NCBI GenBank assembly: GCA_026874595.1 | Contig: CM049318.1 | Span: forward strand, 54,575,250 to 54,639,249 | Length of the DNA stretch: 64,000 nt | Direction: 5' to 3' | Source: Sipunculus nudus | Lineage: Eukaryota > Annelida > Sipuncula > Golfingiida > Sipunculidae | Shown here: in pieces, positions 46,301-56,052 of the stretch | How the letters are laid out: each line of letters opens with the position of its first letter | How positions within the stretch are numbered: the stretch's first letter is position 1 | Position numbers and translations under genes: made by a program | The notes under the pieces: generated by a model | What the model was told of the DNA's origin: nothing | What the model saw: only the letters and a program-made list of their open reading frames with translations | Databases searched by the model: none

Positions 46301-48400
46301 TCTCAGACTGTGCCTGTCACCTTGTCTGTCTTCACCTGTTATCTCAGACTGTGCCTGTAACCCAGTCTGTCCTCACCTGTTTTCTCAGACTGTACCTGTC
46401 ACCCAGTCTGTTTCACCTGTTCTCACAGCCTGTGCCTGTAACCCAGTCTGTCCTCACCTGTTCATTTAGACTGAACCTGTTTCCCAGTCTGTCCTCACCT
46501 GTTCTCTCAGACTGAACCTTTAACCCAGTCTGTCCTCTTATGTTCCCTTAGACTGTGCCTGTCACCAAGTCTGTCCACTCATGTTCTCCCAGACCATGCC
46601 TGTCACCCAGTCCGTCCTCACCTGTCTTCTCAGACTTTGCCTGTCACCCAGTCTGTACTCACCTGTTCTCTCAGCCCGTTCCTGTAACCCAGTCTGTCCT
46701 CTGATGTTCCCTTTGACTGTGTGTCACCCAGTCTGTTCTCTCAGCCTGTTCCTGTCACCCAGTCTGTCCTCTTATGTTTCCTCTCATGTTTCCTCAGACT
46801 GTGCCTGTAACCCAGTCTGTCCTAACTCGTTCCCTCAGACTGTGCTTGTCACCTATTCTTTCCTCACCTGTTCACTCAGCCCGTTCCTGACACCCAGTTT
46901 GTCCTCATATGTTCCCTCAGACTTTACCAGTCACCCAGTCTGTACTCTCATCTTCCATCAGACCATGCCTGTCACCCAGTCTGTTTCACCTGTTCTCTCA
47001 TACTGTGCCTGTCACCCAGTCTGTCCTCACCTGTTTTCTCAGACTGTGCCTGTCACCAAGTCTGTCCTCACCTGTTCTCTCAGACTGTGCCTGTCACCCA
47101 GTCTGTCCTCTCATGTTCCCTCAGACCATGCCTGTCACCCAGTCTGTCCACACCTGTTCTCTCAGCTTGTTCCTGTAACCCAGTCTGTCCTCTTAAGTTC
47201 CCTCAGAATGTGCCTGTTACCCAGCCTTTCCTTTCCTGTTCTCTCAGCCTGTTCCTGTAACCCAGTCTGTCCTCTTATGTTCCCTCAGACTGTGCCTGTC
47301 ACCCAGTGTGTCCTCTCATGTTTCATCAGACCATGCCTGTCACCCAGTCTGTTTCACCTGTTCTCTCAGACTCTGCCTGTCACCCAGTCTGTCCTCACCT
47401 GTTTTCTCAGACTGTGCCTGTCACCAAGTCTGTCCTCACCTGTTCTCTCTGATTGTGCCTGTAACTCAGTCTGTCCTCTTATGTTCCCTTTGACTGTGTC
47501 TGTCACCCAGTCTGTTCTCTCCTGTTCTCTCAGCCCGTTCCTGTAACCCAGTCTGTCCTCTTATGTTTCCTCTTATGTTTCCTCAGACTGTGCCTGTAAC
47601 CCTGTCTGTCCTTACCCGTTCCCTCAGACTGTGCGTATCACCCAGTCTTTCCTCACCTGTTCTCTCAGCCCGTTCCTGACACCCAGTCTGTCCTCACATG
47701 TTCTCTCAGACTGTGCCTGTCACCCAGTCTGTCCTCTCATGTTCCCTCAGACCATGCCTGTCAGCCAGTCTGTCCTCACCTGTTCTCTCAGACTGTGCCT
47801 GTCACCCAGTCTGTCCACACCTGTCATCTCAGCCTGTTCCTGTAACCCAGTCTGTCCTCTTATGTTCCCTCAGAATGTGCCTGTTACACAGCCTTTCCTT
47901 TCCTGTTCTCTTAGCCTGTTCCTGTAACCCAGTCTGTCCTCTTATGTTCCCTCAGAATGTGCCTGTTACACAGCCTTTCCTTTCCTGTTCTCTCAGCCTG
48001 TTCCTGTAACCCAGTCTGTCCTCTTATGTTCCCTCAGAATGTGCCTGTTACACAGCCTTTCCTTTCCTGTTCTCTCAGCCTGTTCCTGTAACCCAGTCTG
48101 TCCTCTTATGTTCCCTCAGACTGTGTCTGTCACCCAGTCTGTACTCTCCTGTTCCCTCAGCCCGTTCCTGACAGCCAGTCTGTCCTCTTATGTTCCCTCA
48201 GACTGTGCCTGTCACCCAGTCCCTCCTCTCATGTTCCCTTAGACCATGCCTGTCCACCAGTCTGTCCTCACCTGTTCTCTCAAACTGTGCCTGTCACCCG
48301 GTCTGTCCTCTCCTGATCATTCTTTTAGTCCGTGTAACACAGGCTGTCCTCCCTTGTTCATTCGTGCAGTGCTTGTCCTTCAGGCAGACCTCTGTTTATC
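40330..48400. repeat. Minisatellite array 2, 40/41-bp unit, about 195 copies
   Basis: The unit joins CACCCAGTCTGTCC to TCACCTGTTCTCTCAGACTG and TGCCTGT. Variants include a 40-bp form (AGTCTGTTTCACC), TTCCCTCAGACCATG and AGCCCGTTCC. The first and last ~300 bp are the most degenerate. Higher-order duplications are visible: an identical ~489-bp block starting at 44551 and 45040, recurrence of a GTGTCTGTACCC marker at about 41170, 42350 and 44046, and a ~2.69-kb shift relating 42.96-43.5 to 45.65-46.2 kb. Almost no stops occur in any plus frame, because the unit lacks them and 41 bp rotates the frame each copy. Frames of up to 401 codons are therefore artefacts of composition. Confidence 0.96.
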
Positions 48401-48778
48401 TTTAAGACATATGACCAGATACTATAGATCCACAATTAATGCCGAGGACATATACGGTTGAACAAAGTCCAACCCTTTAACTTATTAACATTTATTTAAA
48501 AATTGGAACTCGGAGTTGAATGAACAAACCGATTTATCAGTCAAACGCGAAACCTGCCACACAAAATGGACTCAATAAACTCTATTATCCGTAACGGTAT
48601 TATAAGAAACATTATAAGTACATAAGCATATAAACATTTGCAAAAATATGTTCTAAGAGCCATTAGTACACTTTAAGTGAATACATATTTTCCCCAGCAG
48701 AACCACCCCGGCATATGGAGTAACTCTCTCCAATTCAATTCCATTCAACGTTTTGCACGTTATTATGGTTTTGTGTGT

Positions 48779-48807
48779 GAGTAAACAGTCCACGTGAGTC
48801 TGTTTAC
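48779..48807. repeat. GTAAACAG-CACGTG-CTGTTTAC palindrome, copy 1
   Basis: GTAAACAGTCCACGTGAGTC followed by TGTTTAC is a near-palindrome centred on an E-box. A similar string lies at 58672-58702. Homology between the two places extends about 35 bp to the left (CGTTATTATGG and CGTTGTTATGG), so this is a small dispersed repeat as well as a possible bHLH site. Confidence 0.55.
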
Positions 48808-48929
48808 CATTACAAGATTGCATGTCCAGAGGTCCGGGCCTGTGCATGTACGACTACTCACAAACAAGGAGAAGTTAGAAAAAACAGTTTGAACCTTGAG
48901 AATTCATGATTTGTGAAGCTGCACGGCAC

Positions 48930-48947
48930 GACCACCAGATGGCGTGT
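48930..48947. promoter_or_regulatory. CTCF-like motif
   Basis: GACCACCAGATGGCGTGT contains CCACCAGATGGCG, a good fit to the bilaterian CTCF core (CCASYAGRKGGCR). It lies about 0.5 kb beyond the end of the 8-kb minisatellite. A single motif hit can be chance. Confidence 0.35.
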
Positions 48948-49551
48948 GCGCTATGCTTATATTTTGCATCACTGATTTTTTTCCACTTCTATACAGGAGT
49001 AAGCAAATGGTTTTAGATCAGAAGTTTGACAGATGCCATAATATTTTGAGGAGAAAACACTGTATTTCATGTATATATTTAACATACATGATATGTGAAT
49101 AGGTCCCTTTAATGCTGGTTAAAGAGGTGACGTATTAAATATGTAAAAACAAAAAGATCAAATAACAAATTGAAATAAAGATTAAATCCCGCTCTTCATA
49201 CTTGCCAAATAAGACTGAAAGAACTCAACTGTGATAGGGAGTGAAACTGTGTACACTCTAAAGGTGTTCTGAATGAGACAAATAAAAATCAGACCAGAAA
49301 AGATAAATGGATGAGAGTGAAGATTGATAAGATTGGAATATCTCTTATGTAATCGAAATACATAAGTCAGTCTGGATGATAGCCAGCTTAACAATTCTGA
49401 AATTTGTTCATCTTTCTTGAAACAAATAAATATTTCTTCAGCACTTTACCAGCTCTGTCTTGTAGAATAAGGACGAGCGATTGTATCAATGACTCGTCAT
49501 TAACATAATAATGATATATGATTTATAAACATAATAAAAATATGATAAAAA

Positions 49552-49643
49552 CATGATAAAAAATAAACATAATAATAACAATATTATTATAATAACATCA
49601 AAATACATCAAAATTATTATAATAACAATATAATAATAATAAC

Positions 49644-49680
<37 letters not shown>
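49552..49680. repeat. (AAT)n-rich tract
   Basis: Imperfect ATA/AAC triplets that end in a perfect AAT run (about 49637-49676). Confidence 0.92.
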
Positions 49681-49681
<1 letters not shown>

Positions 49682-50126
49682 ATGTCTTGCTACCTCACCC
49701 CGTCTCATAGAGTTTGCTGCACCAGATAATAGAGTCTTCTTCCAGTGATGTGTTTATGTCGGACCGTCTGGATGGAACGACTGATTAAACTCTTAAAATA
49801 GGAACCAATTCCCAAGCCAGCCGCTCATAAAATGTCGATCTGGGGATAAGAATCGGATAACCCGTATAACACGGAACTATCAAAGTTTATTGCATCTTGT
49901 AGGGGTATTTATGATGGATGAGCCTTAAGTTTTTAAAGTAAATATATGGTATATGTACAGATTAACGATGCCCCGGAAGAGAATAGATATAATCTTACCA
50001 AAGGCCGATGTTTTAATCTCTCAAGAGATTGAAGATGGCGGCTAAAACTTCAGTCTGAATCCTTGTCGCACGCGTCCATGCCTATTCAAACATTCATACA
50101 TGATTCAAACAGAAATCTGAATTTAA
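49681..50126. other. Non-coding stretch, nothing recognised
   Basis: No repeat partner or coding frame seen. Confidence 0.4.
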
Positions 50127-50128
50127 AG

Positions 50129-50442
50129 GAATGCAAGCCTCTTCTATGTTCGGGTCCCAATTATTGGATGCTCATAAAACCGTGTTTGCATTCACTTATT
50201 CGGCCCATAATATCAGTTTTATTCACGGATAAGTGACTGCACATTTGTGAATATGCGTTCATGAGGTTCCTGAATCCGGATCATGTTCCGGATCCATATA
50301 CCTTATCCATGTTTTATTGTCCCATTCTCGAAATGCCCTGAAAGTTTCATGAGATTCTGTTCATGTTTCCCTGAGTTGTGTTGTGAACAAACACACACAC
50401 ACTCGAACGGGGATGAACGCATAACTTCTTTGGGAGGCAATG
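50129..50442 (+). mobile_element. RTE-tailed repeat family E, copy 3
   Basis: GGAATGCAAGCCTC start, TGTTTGCATTCACTTATTCGG, GAAAGTTTCATGAGATTCTGTT, a CA patch, then GAACGGGGATGAACGCATAA and a GGAGGC end. The 93- and 139-codon frames over it derive from the repeat. Confidence 0.78.
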
Positions 50443-50889
50443 TTGTATTCACCATACTGTATTTGAACCATTTTGTGTTCAGACCGCAAAAAATGATATT
50501 CGACAGAGTTTTGAATGAGTACTTGTGTGAACAAAAAACATGCCAGAAGCAAAGTATCGAATAACTTTGATGTTGGGATGCAGATATATCGAATGAAGGA
50601 AGGCAGACATCACGTGATATCATAGGACGCATAGCGCAATCTGTGTTCAATTTTCTCCTGTTTTTTTTTTTCAGACAACAAGGTAATCGAATGAATATCA
50701 ACGCACACTGCCTTCCGCACAAAGTATTAGGTTAACTTCGTCTTTAACACTAAAAAGGCACGTCCGTTTGGGTAAAAGATCAACTTTCAAACCCGTGTTC
50801 CCATTTCAACAGTTCAACTCGTGGGAACACACAAGTGTTGGTGGACAGTACCGCAGTTCCTAATTTGAATAAATAATTAACAATGATTT
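50443..50889. other. Non-coding stretch, nothing recognised
   Basis: T10 run at about 50662; no gene recognised. Confidence 0.4.
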
Positions 50890-50919
50890 GAACTGCCCCT
50901 CAAGAGTGCAGGATAGGTC

Positions 50920-51305
50920 CATCGTATGTCTTTTTTTCCCCTTTGACTTCATTTAATACGAAAACAAGTTGCTGACAATTGAATTCAGGCGAGAATCTCC
51001 ATTGGTAAATATATAAAGTGAGTTTCATGAAAATCCATGGGATATTTGGTTGGAAAAGTCATCGCGGCGTCATTTATCTAGTGACCTCTGACCCCATTAA
51101 ACATTTGGAATTTTGTCGAGAATAGAACGGAGGAGAAATGTAACATTGGTTAATACTTCTTTTTAGTTTTCATCAAAATCCATCATTAATTGTAGATACA
51201 AAGAGATATTCCTGTACCACAACGTCGCCTGGTGACCTCTGACCTCATTTAGGCCGCGGATTTTGCCTAGTGTAAATCGAACGATATAATGTAGATATCT
51301 TTTTA
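50920..51305. repeat. Diverged tandem repeat with GTGACCTCTGACC, ~165-bp unit
   Basis: GTGACCTCTGACCCCATT near 51080 and GTGACCTCTGACCTCATT near 51232 each lie about 65 bp after TTTCAT.AAAATCCAT (51026 and 51169). A third, weaker unit (CCTTTGACTTCATTTAATACG) precedes them. It resembles an internal tandem segment of a mobile element; the family is unassigned. Confidence 0.6.
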
Positions 51306-51308
51306 TTG

Positions 51309-51679
51309 GTATATATCAGGGGCGTCAATATAGGGGGGATGGGGGTAATATATACCCCCCACTTTTTGGCAAGGGGGGGATGGTCAATGTTATCACCCCC
51401 CCACTTCTCAGAGAATAATATTATAATATTGCAAATGAAATTAATAAATAAATAGAATTAGAGACTTTGGATCCATTTACTAAAAAATGTTATATCTAAA
51501 CCTTGCTTAGGATTCACGAATACACTTATTTTCTAAAACATTATAATTATCTGAAATATGATTGAGTTTATATATATATATATAACAATTATATATATAT
51601 AATATATATATATATTTATATATATATATAGTTGAATATGACACTCAGAGACGCTGAAAAAAGGTATATATATGTGTCA

Positions 51680-51714
<35 letters not shown>

Positions 51715-51758
51715 AACTCATCCCCCCCACCCTTGGAGAAAAATTGACGCCACTGGTA

Positions 51759-51763
<5 letters not shown>
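51309..51763. mobile_element. hAT-type MITE, 439 bp, with 8-bp target duplication
   Basis: Termini CAGGGGCGTCAAT (51317) and ATTGACGCCACTG (ending 51755) form an inverted pair with one mismatch. They are flanked by GTATATAT (51309-51316) and GTATTTAT (51756-51763), an 8-bp duplication with one mismatch. Eight-base duplications and CAG-starting TIRs are hallmarks of hAT transposons. Subterminal G-rich blocks (GGGGGGGATG) face each other. The interior is TA-repetitive with no transposase. An eroded relative is at 35.7-36.0 kb. Confidence 0.78.

Positions 51764-51785
<22 letters not shown>
51570..51785. repeat. Several (TA)n tracts inside and beside the hAT MITE
   Basis: TA runs at about 51570-51630, 51682-51712 and 51760-51785. 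The last begins in the target duplication, which suggests insertion into a TA tract. Confidence 0.9.
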
Positions 51786-51790
<5 letters not shown>

Positions 51791-51915
51791 GAGAGAGACA
51801 GACAGGGATAGTGTTCCGGGGAAAATTCATAAAACCCCATTTAATTTTCCGCTGCGACACTAAAATTTAACGGACGGACTGACGTTGGCCATGCCATAAT
51901 ACGTCCTATCATAGA
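51786..51915 (+). repeat. Dispersed repeat fragment with CAGGGATAG and GGACGGACTGACG
   Basis: GAAAGAGAGAGACAG, GGGATAG, TTCCGGGGAAAA, ATAAAACCCCAT and AATTTTCCGC are shared with 53564-53625. The following ACGGACGGACTGACGTTGGCC plus ATACGTCC resembles a tail I recall from mollusc repeats. Non-coding. Confidence 0.5.
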
Positions 51916-52780
51916 TAAGAGTAAAATCAAAGGTCTGGACTAAGCCGCAAGCAGGGATTAAACATAAGGGATTCTGTTAACGATATAGGAAAATTGTATA
52001 ATTGTTAGTTATTTTATATTATTGTTGATGTATTTGTGAGCAATCAGTTATATAATTAAACGATATGTTTGTAAGGTATTTATAAAAATGCCTCGATACT
52101 TGATTTTTTTTGAAAAGTAAAATGTTTAATTTCTGCATGAAGAAACTCCCTATACTTGAATTAAGCACTTCGTTCCCTTAAACATCTAAAAAATGACATA
52201 ATATTACGTGCTTTTCCCTATAAATTCCTTTAAACTTTTGTTTCTCTCAAAATCAACCGTGATTAATTTTCTTAGTCATAAATTATTGCACGGTGTCTCG
52301 GATGCGAATGCGCTGGGGCGTAAGATGAGAAATGCCCATTTAAAAGGAGGGAGAAAAACTACCCACGTTACACCTTTCCGCCATGATGACATTCGCTCAT
52401 TGGAAGTGATTGAGAACCCATCGGGTGTCACCGATAGTTGACAGTTTGAGGACATGGGACTAGTAAATTGCTTTTTGGGTGTCGGAGCGTATAAGCCCAT
52501 TGCCGGAGTCCCTAATCGGATTTATACGGTACATTATTCTTTCCTAACATCACGTTAAGACGCGCCCCTGAACATGTCAAAACGTGACAGAACAGGTTAT
52601 GACGATCTACTGCATGTCAGCATTACATCATGTTTTAGATCGGGTCGATTTCTCAGTGGAGGAAGCCGTGCACACGAGGATCTATACCCAGGTTAAAACA
52701 TGATGCCTTTTGAGTTAAGTGTGTTTTACGTTTCCGTTTTATTGTGCTTAATAAAAGTAATTTTATACGTTTTAGTGCTC
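51916..52780. other. Non-coding stretch, partly GC-balanced, nothing recognised
   Basis: 52280-52520 is less AT-rich and holds opposing 74-77-codon frames without a recognisable domain. Confidence 0.35.
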
Positions 52781-52782
52781 AA

Positions 52783-53130
52783 CTAGATTCTGCATTCTAA
52801 GGAATGCAAGCCTCCGACATGTGGAAGCCCCTATTGTGGGATGCTCCTCGACCTGTGTTTGCATTCACTTAATCGGCTCATATTCCAAGGTTCATTCGTG
52901 CATGAGTGACTCGACATTTGTGGATATTGCTTTAAGACGTTTCTGAATCCGGATAATGTGTAGTATCAAAACCAAAATCTAATCGAATCTTCATTTTCCA
53001 TTTCCGGAAATTCTTGAAATTTCATGAGATTTCGTTCATGATTGCGTAAAAGATGTTGTGGACAAACACACACAAACACACACCCTCACACACGAACGGG
53101 GATGAACGCATAATCTTCTCGTGGAGGCTT
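52783..53130 (+). mobile_element. RTE-tailed repeat family E, copy 4
   Basis: The most complete copy. It begins with a hairpin-forming GCATTCTAAGGAATGC, then AAGCCTCCGACATGTGGAAG, TGTTTGCATTCACTTAATCGG, AATCTAATCGAATCTTCATT and TTTCATGAGATTTCGTTCATG. After a CACAC patch comes GAACGGGGATGAACGCATAA. It ends CGTGGAGGCTTT, which inversely mirrors the start AAGCCTCC. Confidence 0.8.
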
Positions 53131-53533
53131 TAAAAGGAATTTGGACAACTAAGTATGGCGAGGAAACATTAAAATATAGAAGCAAGTACGATAAAGTAAA
53201 GCTGTTACACTAGAAGTGGAGAAAAACTAATGCTGGTTTTTGTAATAGATGTGATTGTCTTGTTTTGTAATAGCAGAAGTTGTCGTGGTCGCGAGTTGAT
53301 ATTCCTTTCAGTCATTCAACGTCTTTGGTAGGGGAACTAATGATTTATCTACCAGAGCACATGTAAAACTTAACCACCGAAAATAAACTTTATTTAATGC
53401 ACATATTACACAGAAATGTTTCAATTTGATTGTAATGGATATCATTACATATGCCACTTTTGTGTATACTTCAAACTTACGTGTAATACTCCCAAATTAT
53501 ACACATGAACGGTGGGCCCTTGCCTCATCGTTG
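53131..53533. other. Non-coding stretch, nothing recognised
   Basis: No repeat partner or coding frame seen. Confidence 0.4.
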
Positions 53534-53653
53534 CCGCCATGTATGTGCTTTCAAGGACGAATGAAAGAGAGAGAGAGACAGGGATAGGTTTCCGGGGAAA
53601 TAGATAAAACCCAATGTAATTTTCCGCCATGTATGTGCTTTCAAGGACGAATG
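53534..53653. repeat. Perfect 30-bp direct repeat around a 60-bp dispersed fragment
   Basis: CCGCCATGTATGTGCTTTCA plus AGGACGAATG occurs at 53534-53563 and, identically, at 53624-53653. The 60 bp between are related to 51786-51853 (GAAAGAGAGAG, CAGGGATAG, TCCGGGGAAA, AATTTT). This could be a recent 90-bp tandem duplication. Confidence 0.85.
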
Positions 53654-54090
53654 TTGACACCGGATATTTTAAATTAGCTCTTTACCCTCGTTTTCCCCTT
53701 GTCTTTTATCCCATAAAACACTAGCAACATTGTTTGACACAGGGACCGGTTTCGATGTCTGACAAGCTGCAAGTTCCTAACTGTAATGCTTACTGCAGTG
53801 TACCAATCAGAGGCAAGCTGTATTCTAGCGTGAAGGGAAAATAAATACGTTTGACTTGGTTCGTTTTAAAGCCGTAAATTATGAATATCATGTCGCATAA
53901 AGAAGTTAATGAGCAGCCATAATGTCATATATCATCAAAGGGTTCCATCGCAGTAAGTTTTATAGTCTAAATGGTTCATATATCAAGTATTTTTCCTGTC
54001 ATTATATGTGACTCTGGTGGGGGTCGCACTGCATATAATTTGCCTTATGTAACGCCCATGACTGAGACTGCGGAGGCTTATACATAGATT
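53654..54090. other. Non-coding stretch, nothing recognised
   Basis: No gene recognised. Confidence 0.4.
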
Positions 54091-55030
54091 GGGACAAAAT
54101 GTTGACATGCAGGACAAAAGCGCAAACTTTTTAAATGTATTGCTCGTGGCCTTAGCTTTCAATTTTTGAAAAGGGCCACTTCCTCAATACGCATTATGGC
54201 AGCCATCTTGAATTCCAAAATGACCTCCGTGTAGAAACACAAATATGCTAATATCTCGGCTTCTAGGTAACTTAGGAAACAATATTAGTATCTAAACATA
54301 CATTTTTACAGGTGAGGAATCCAATTATGTTATCCAAATTATCAAAATAATGATTATTCATTAAACGGCAACCATTTACTAGAAACAAAATCATAATTTG
54401 CTCTTTTTATATTCTTCGGATGCCTTCATTTGGGAATGGGACGACCTAAATGAAAGCAGCAAACTTTTTTCTGTATGTTGTTCATGGCCTTAGTTTTTAG
54501 ATGTTTATAGGAGCCACTTCCTCAAAATGTTTTAGTAGATATCTAGGATTCCAAGATGGCCGCCATGTAGAGAAATCTCGGCTTCTAGACAGCTTAAAAA
54601 CGTAAAATTAATGTCCAAGTATACATTTTCTTAGGTAAGGAATACAATTATGATGTCTAAAGCATAAAACAATTATTTGTGTCCTAAAAATATTATAGCA
54701 TCATTTTCTAGAAACACACGTCATAACAGTCTCGTCTTTCTGGTCGGGGACGGGGTTGGGGGGGGGGGGGGCTGGTCAGGCCCAGATTGCAGAAAAATAG
54801 ACACATTATTAACGAAAGCACCAAGCAATTTTCCTTGTGTTTGTACACTGCCTCAAAATACCCTTTTGATAGGCTTTTTTTCTCGCGATAGATGAAGGTG
54901 GCCATGTTGGATTCCAAGATAACTTTCATGAAAAAAAATGATGATATATCAGTTTATATGCCACAAAGGCTAATTGTTTTTGGTACCTAATTAAATTTTA
55001 TTCATGGTGAATTAAAGCTTCAACAATTAA
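54091..55030 (+). repeat. Tandem repeat family G, three ~340-bp units
   Basis: Each unit has, in order, GGGACAAAAT or GGGACGACCT, GCCACTTCCTCAA, a GGATTCCAAGATGGCCGCCA-like block (54205, 54548, 54902), AATATCTCGGCTTCTAG, then AGG.AATCCAATTATG. The third unit is the most eroded and includes G14 (54758-54771) at its start. Two further units occur in the opposite orientation at 60.30-60.93 kb. The AAGATGGCCGCC core resembles a YY1 site. Non-coding. Confidence 0.75.
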
Positions 55031-55144
55031 CTATTTGCACAAAACCAAAAACTCAAAATTCAATGCAATATTTTGCATTTTATAAGGATAAGTTAAAATC
55101 AGTGCTTTTCATTGATTCTTTAATATTTTTTTAAAGATAAAAAG

Positions 55145-55395
55145 GTAAGGGGATTTTAGTCTGATATCACTAAAGATGACATCCGACTAAATTTACTCTT
55201 TGCCTTTCTGTTTTTTCCAGCCTGTTCGGCTCCCTCGGGGCATACAACAAGCAGGCACACACTGCCGCCCATGTGTGACCAGTTCCTATTCACTCGTGGG
55301 TGTGAAGAGTGTATGTACCCTTTGGAAATCGGTCAGATCGGGACGCGAACCAACAAACCATTACGTGCGCCACCATGCTTCACATTTGTTCAGGT
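55145..55395 (-). repeat. SINE family A, copy 2
   Basis: Minus-strand head: GTGGCGCACGTAATGG (box A-like) and GTTGGTTCGCGTCCCG (box B). The body follows with CCACGAGTGAATAGG, GGCAGTGTGTGCCTGCTTG and GGAGCCGAACAGGC. The tail has GGCAAAGAGTAAATTTAGTC and TGATATCAGACTAAAATCCCC. It gives the orientation for the family. Confidence 0.78.
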
Positions 55396-55859
55396 GGTAT
55401 ATGATAAAAAAAATAGACTAAGCCAGATTAAAGTGATAACTGTGACCATGGTTAAGGTCATCGTCTCTATTCATTTTCAAGTATATTTATATATATTGTG
55501 ATATATTTTTCATGCATGACTAAAGGCTCTTTGGCATAACAAGAGGAACTCGTGTATAATAATAGTTGCCTGCGGAGCCACCAAGATGTCCTTTGAATGT
55601 GTTGTGATAGGTTATTACCACATATACATCTGTCCTGGTCATAGTGCAGACATTCAGGGAAATTAAACAACTGCCTGTAGCATTTCCTTTGGAGATGAAA
55701 TTTGTTTTAACCAGTTCAGAGATCATACTGAACACTGGCACCAGTGTCTTGTCATGCAAACATTAATACAGGCACAGGCACTAAAGGTCAGCAGTACTGA
55801 TAATTGTTTATGAGATTAGAACTTATAGACAAAGTAAATTTAACAAAGCACAAAAGGTA
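55396..55859. other. Non-coding stretch between two SINE A copies
   Basis: Two overlapping minus-strand frames (67 and 79 codons) show no domain. Confidence 0.4.
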
Positions 55860-56052
55860 TAAGGGTTTAGTCTGATATTAGTCTGCACACTTTGCATTCC
55901 TGCCCTTCGGGCGTGCATGTTCATTCTCTATAGCTTTCCTGGGCCCCGCCAGGAGTATACACCCCAGCAGGCATAATGGGTGATAGAAAGTTTTTCGTTC
56001 TACATTTGCCTGCTGCCGTTTACCAGCTAACCATTCACTCCTGGGTGTAGAG
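55860..56052 (-). repeat. SINE family A, copy 3, tail-side part (interrupted)
   Basis: Carries TTAGTCTGATATTAGTC, the complement of GCAAAGTGTGCAGAC, GTTCTACATTTGCCTGCTG and CATTCACTCCTGGGTGTAGAG. It stops exactly at the hAT element and continues at 58066. Confidence 0.82.

Larger units (their letters stand above)
48401..49550. other. Non-coding stretch; two regulatory-like motifs
   Basis: Contains a CACGTG palindrome (48779-48807) and a CTCF-like site (48930-48947), listed separately. No coding frame recognised. Confidence 0.4.
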
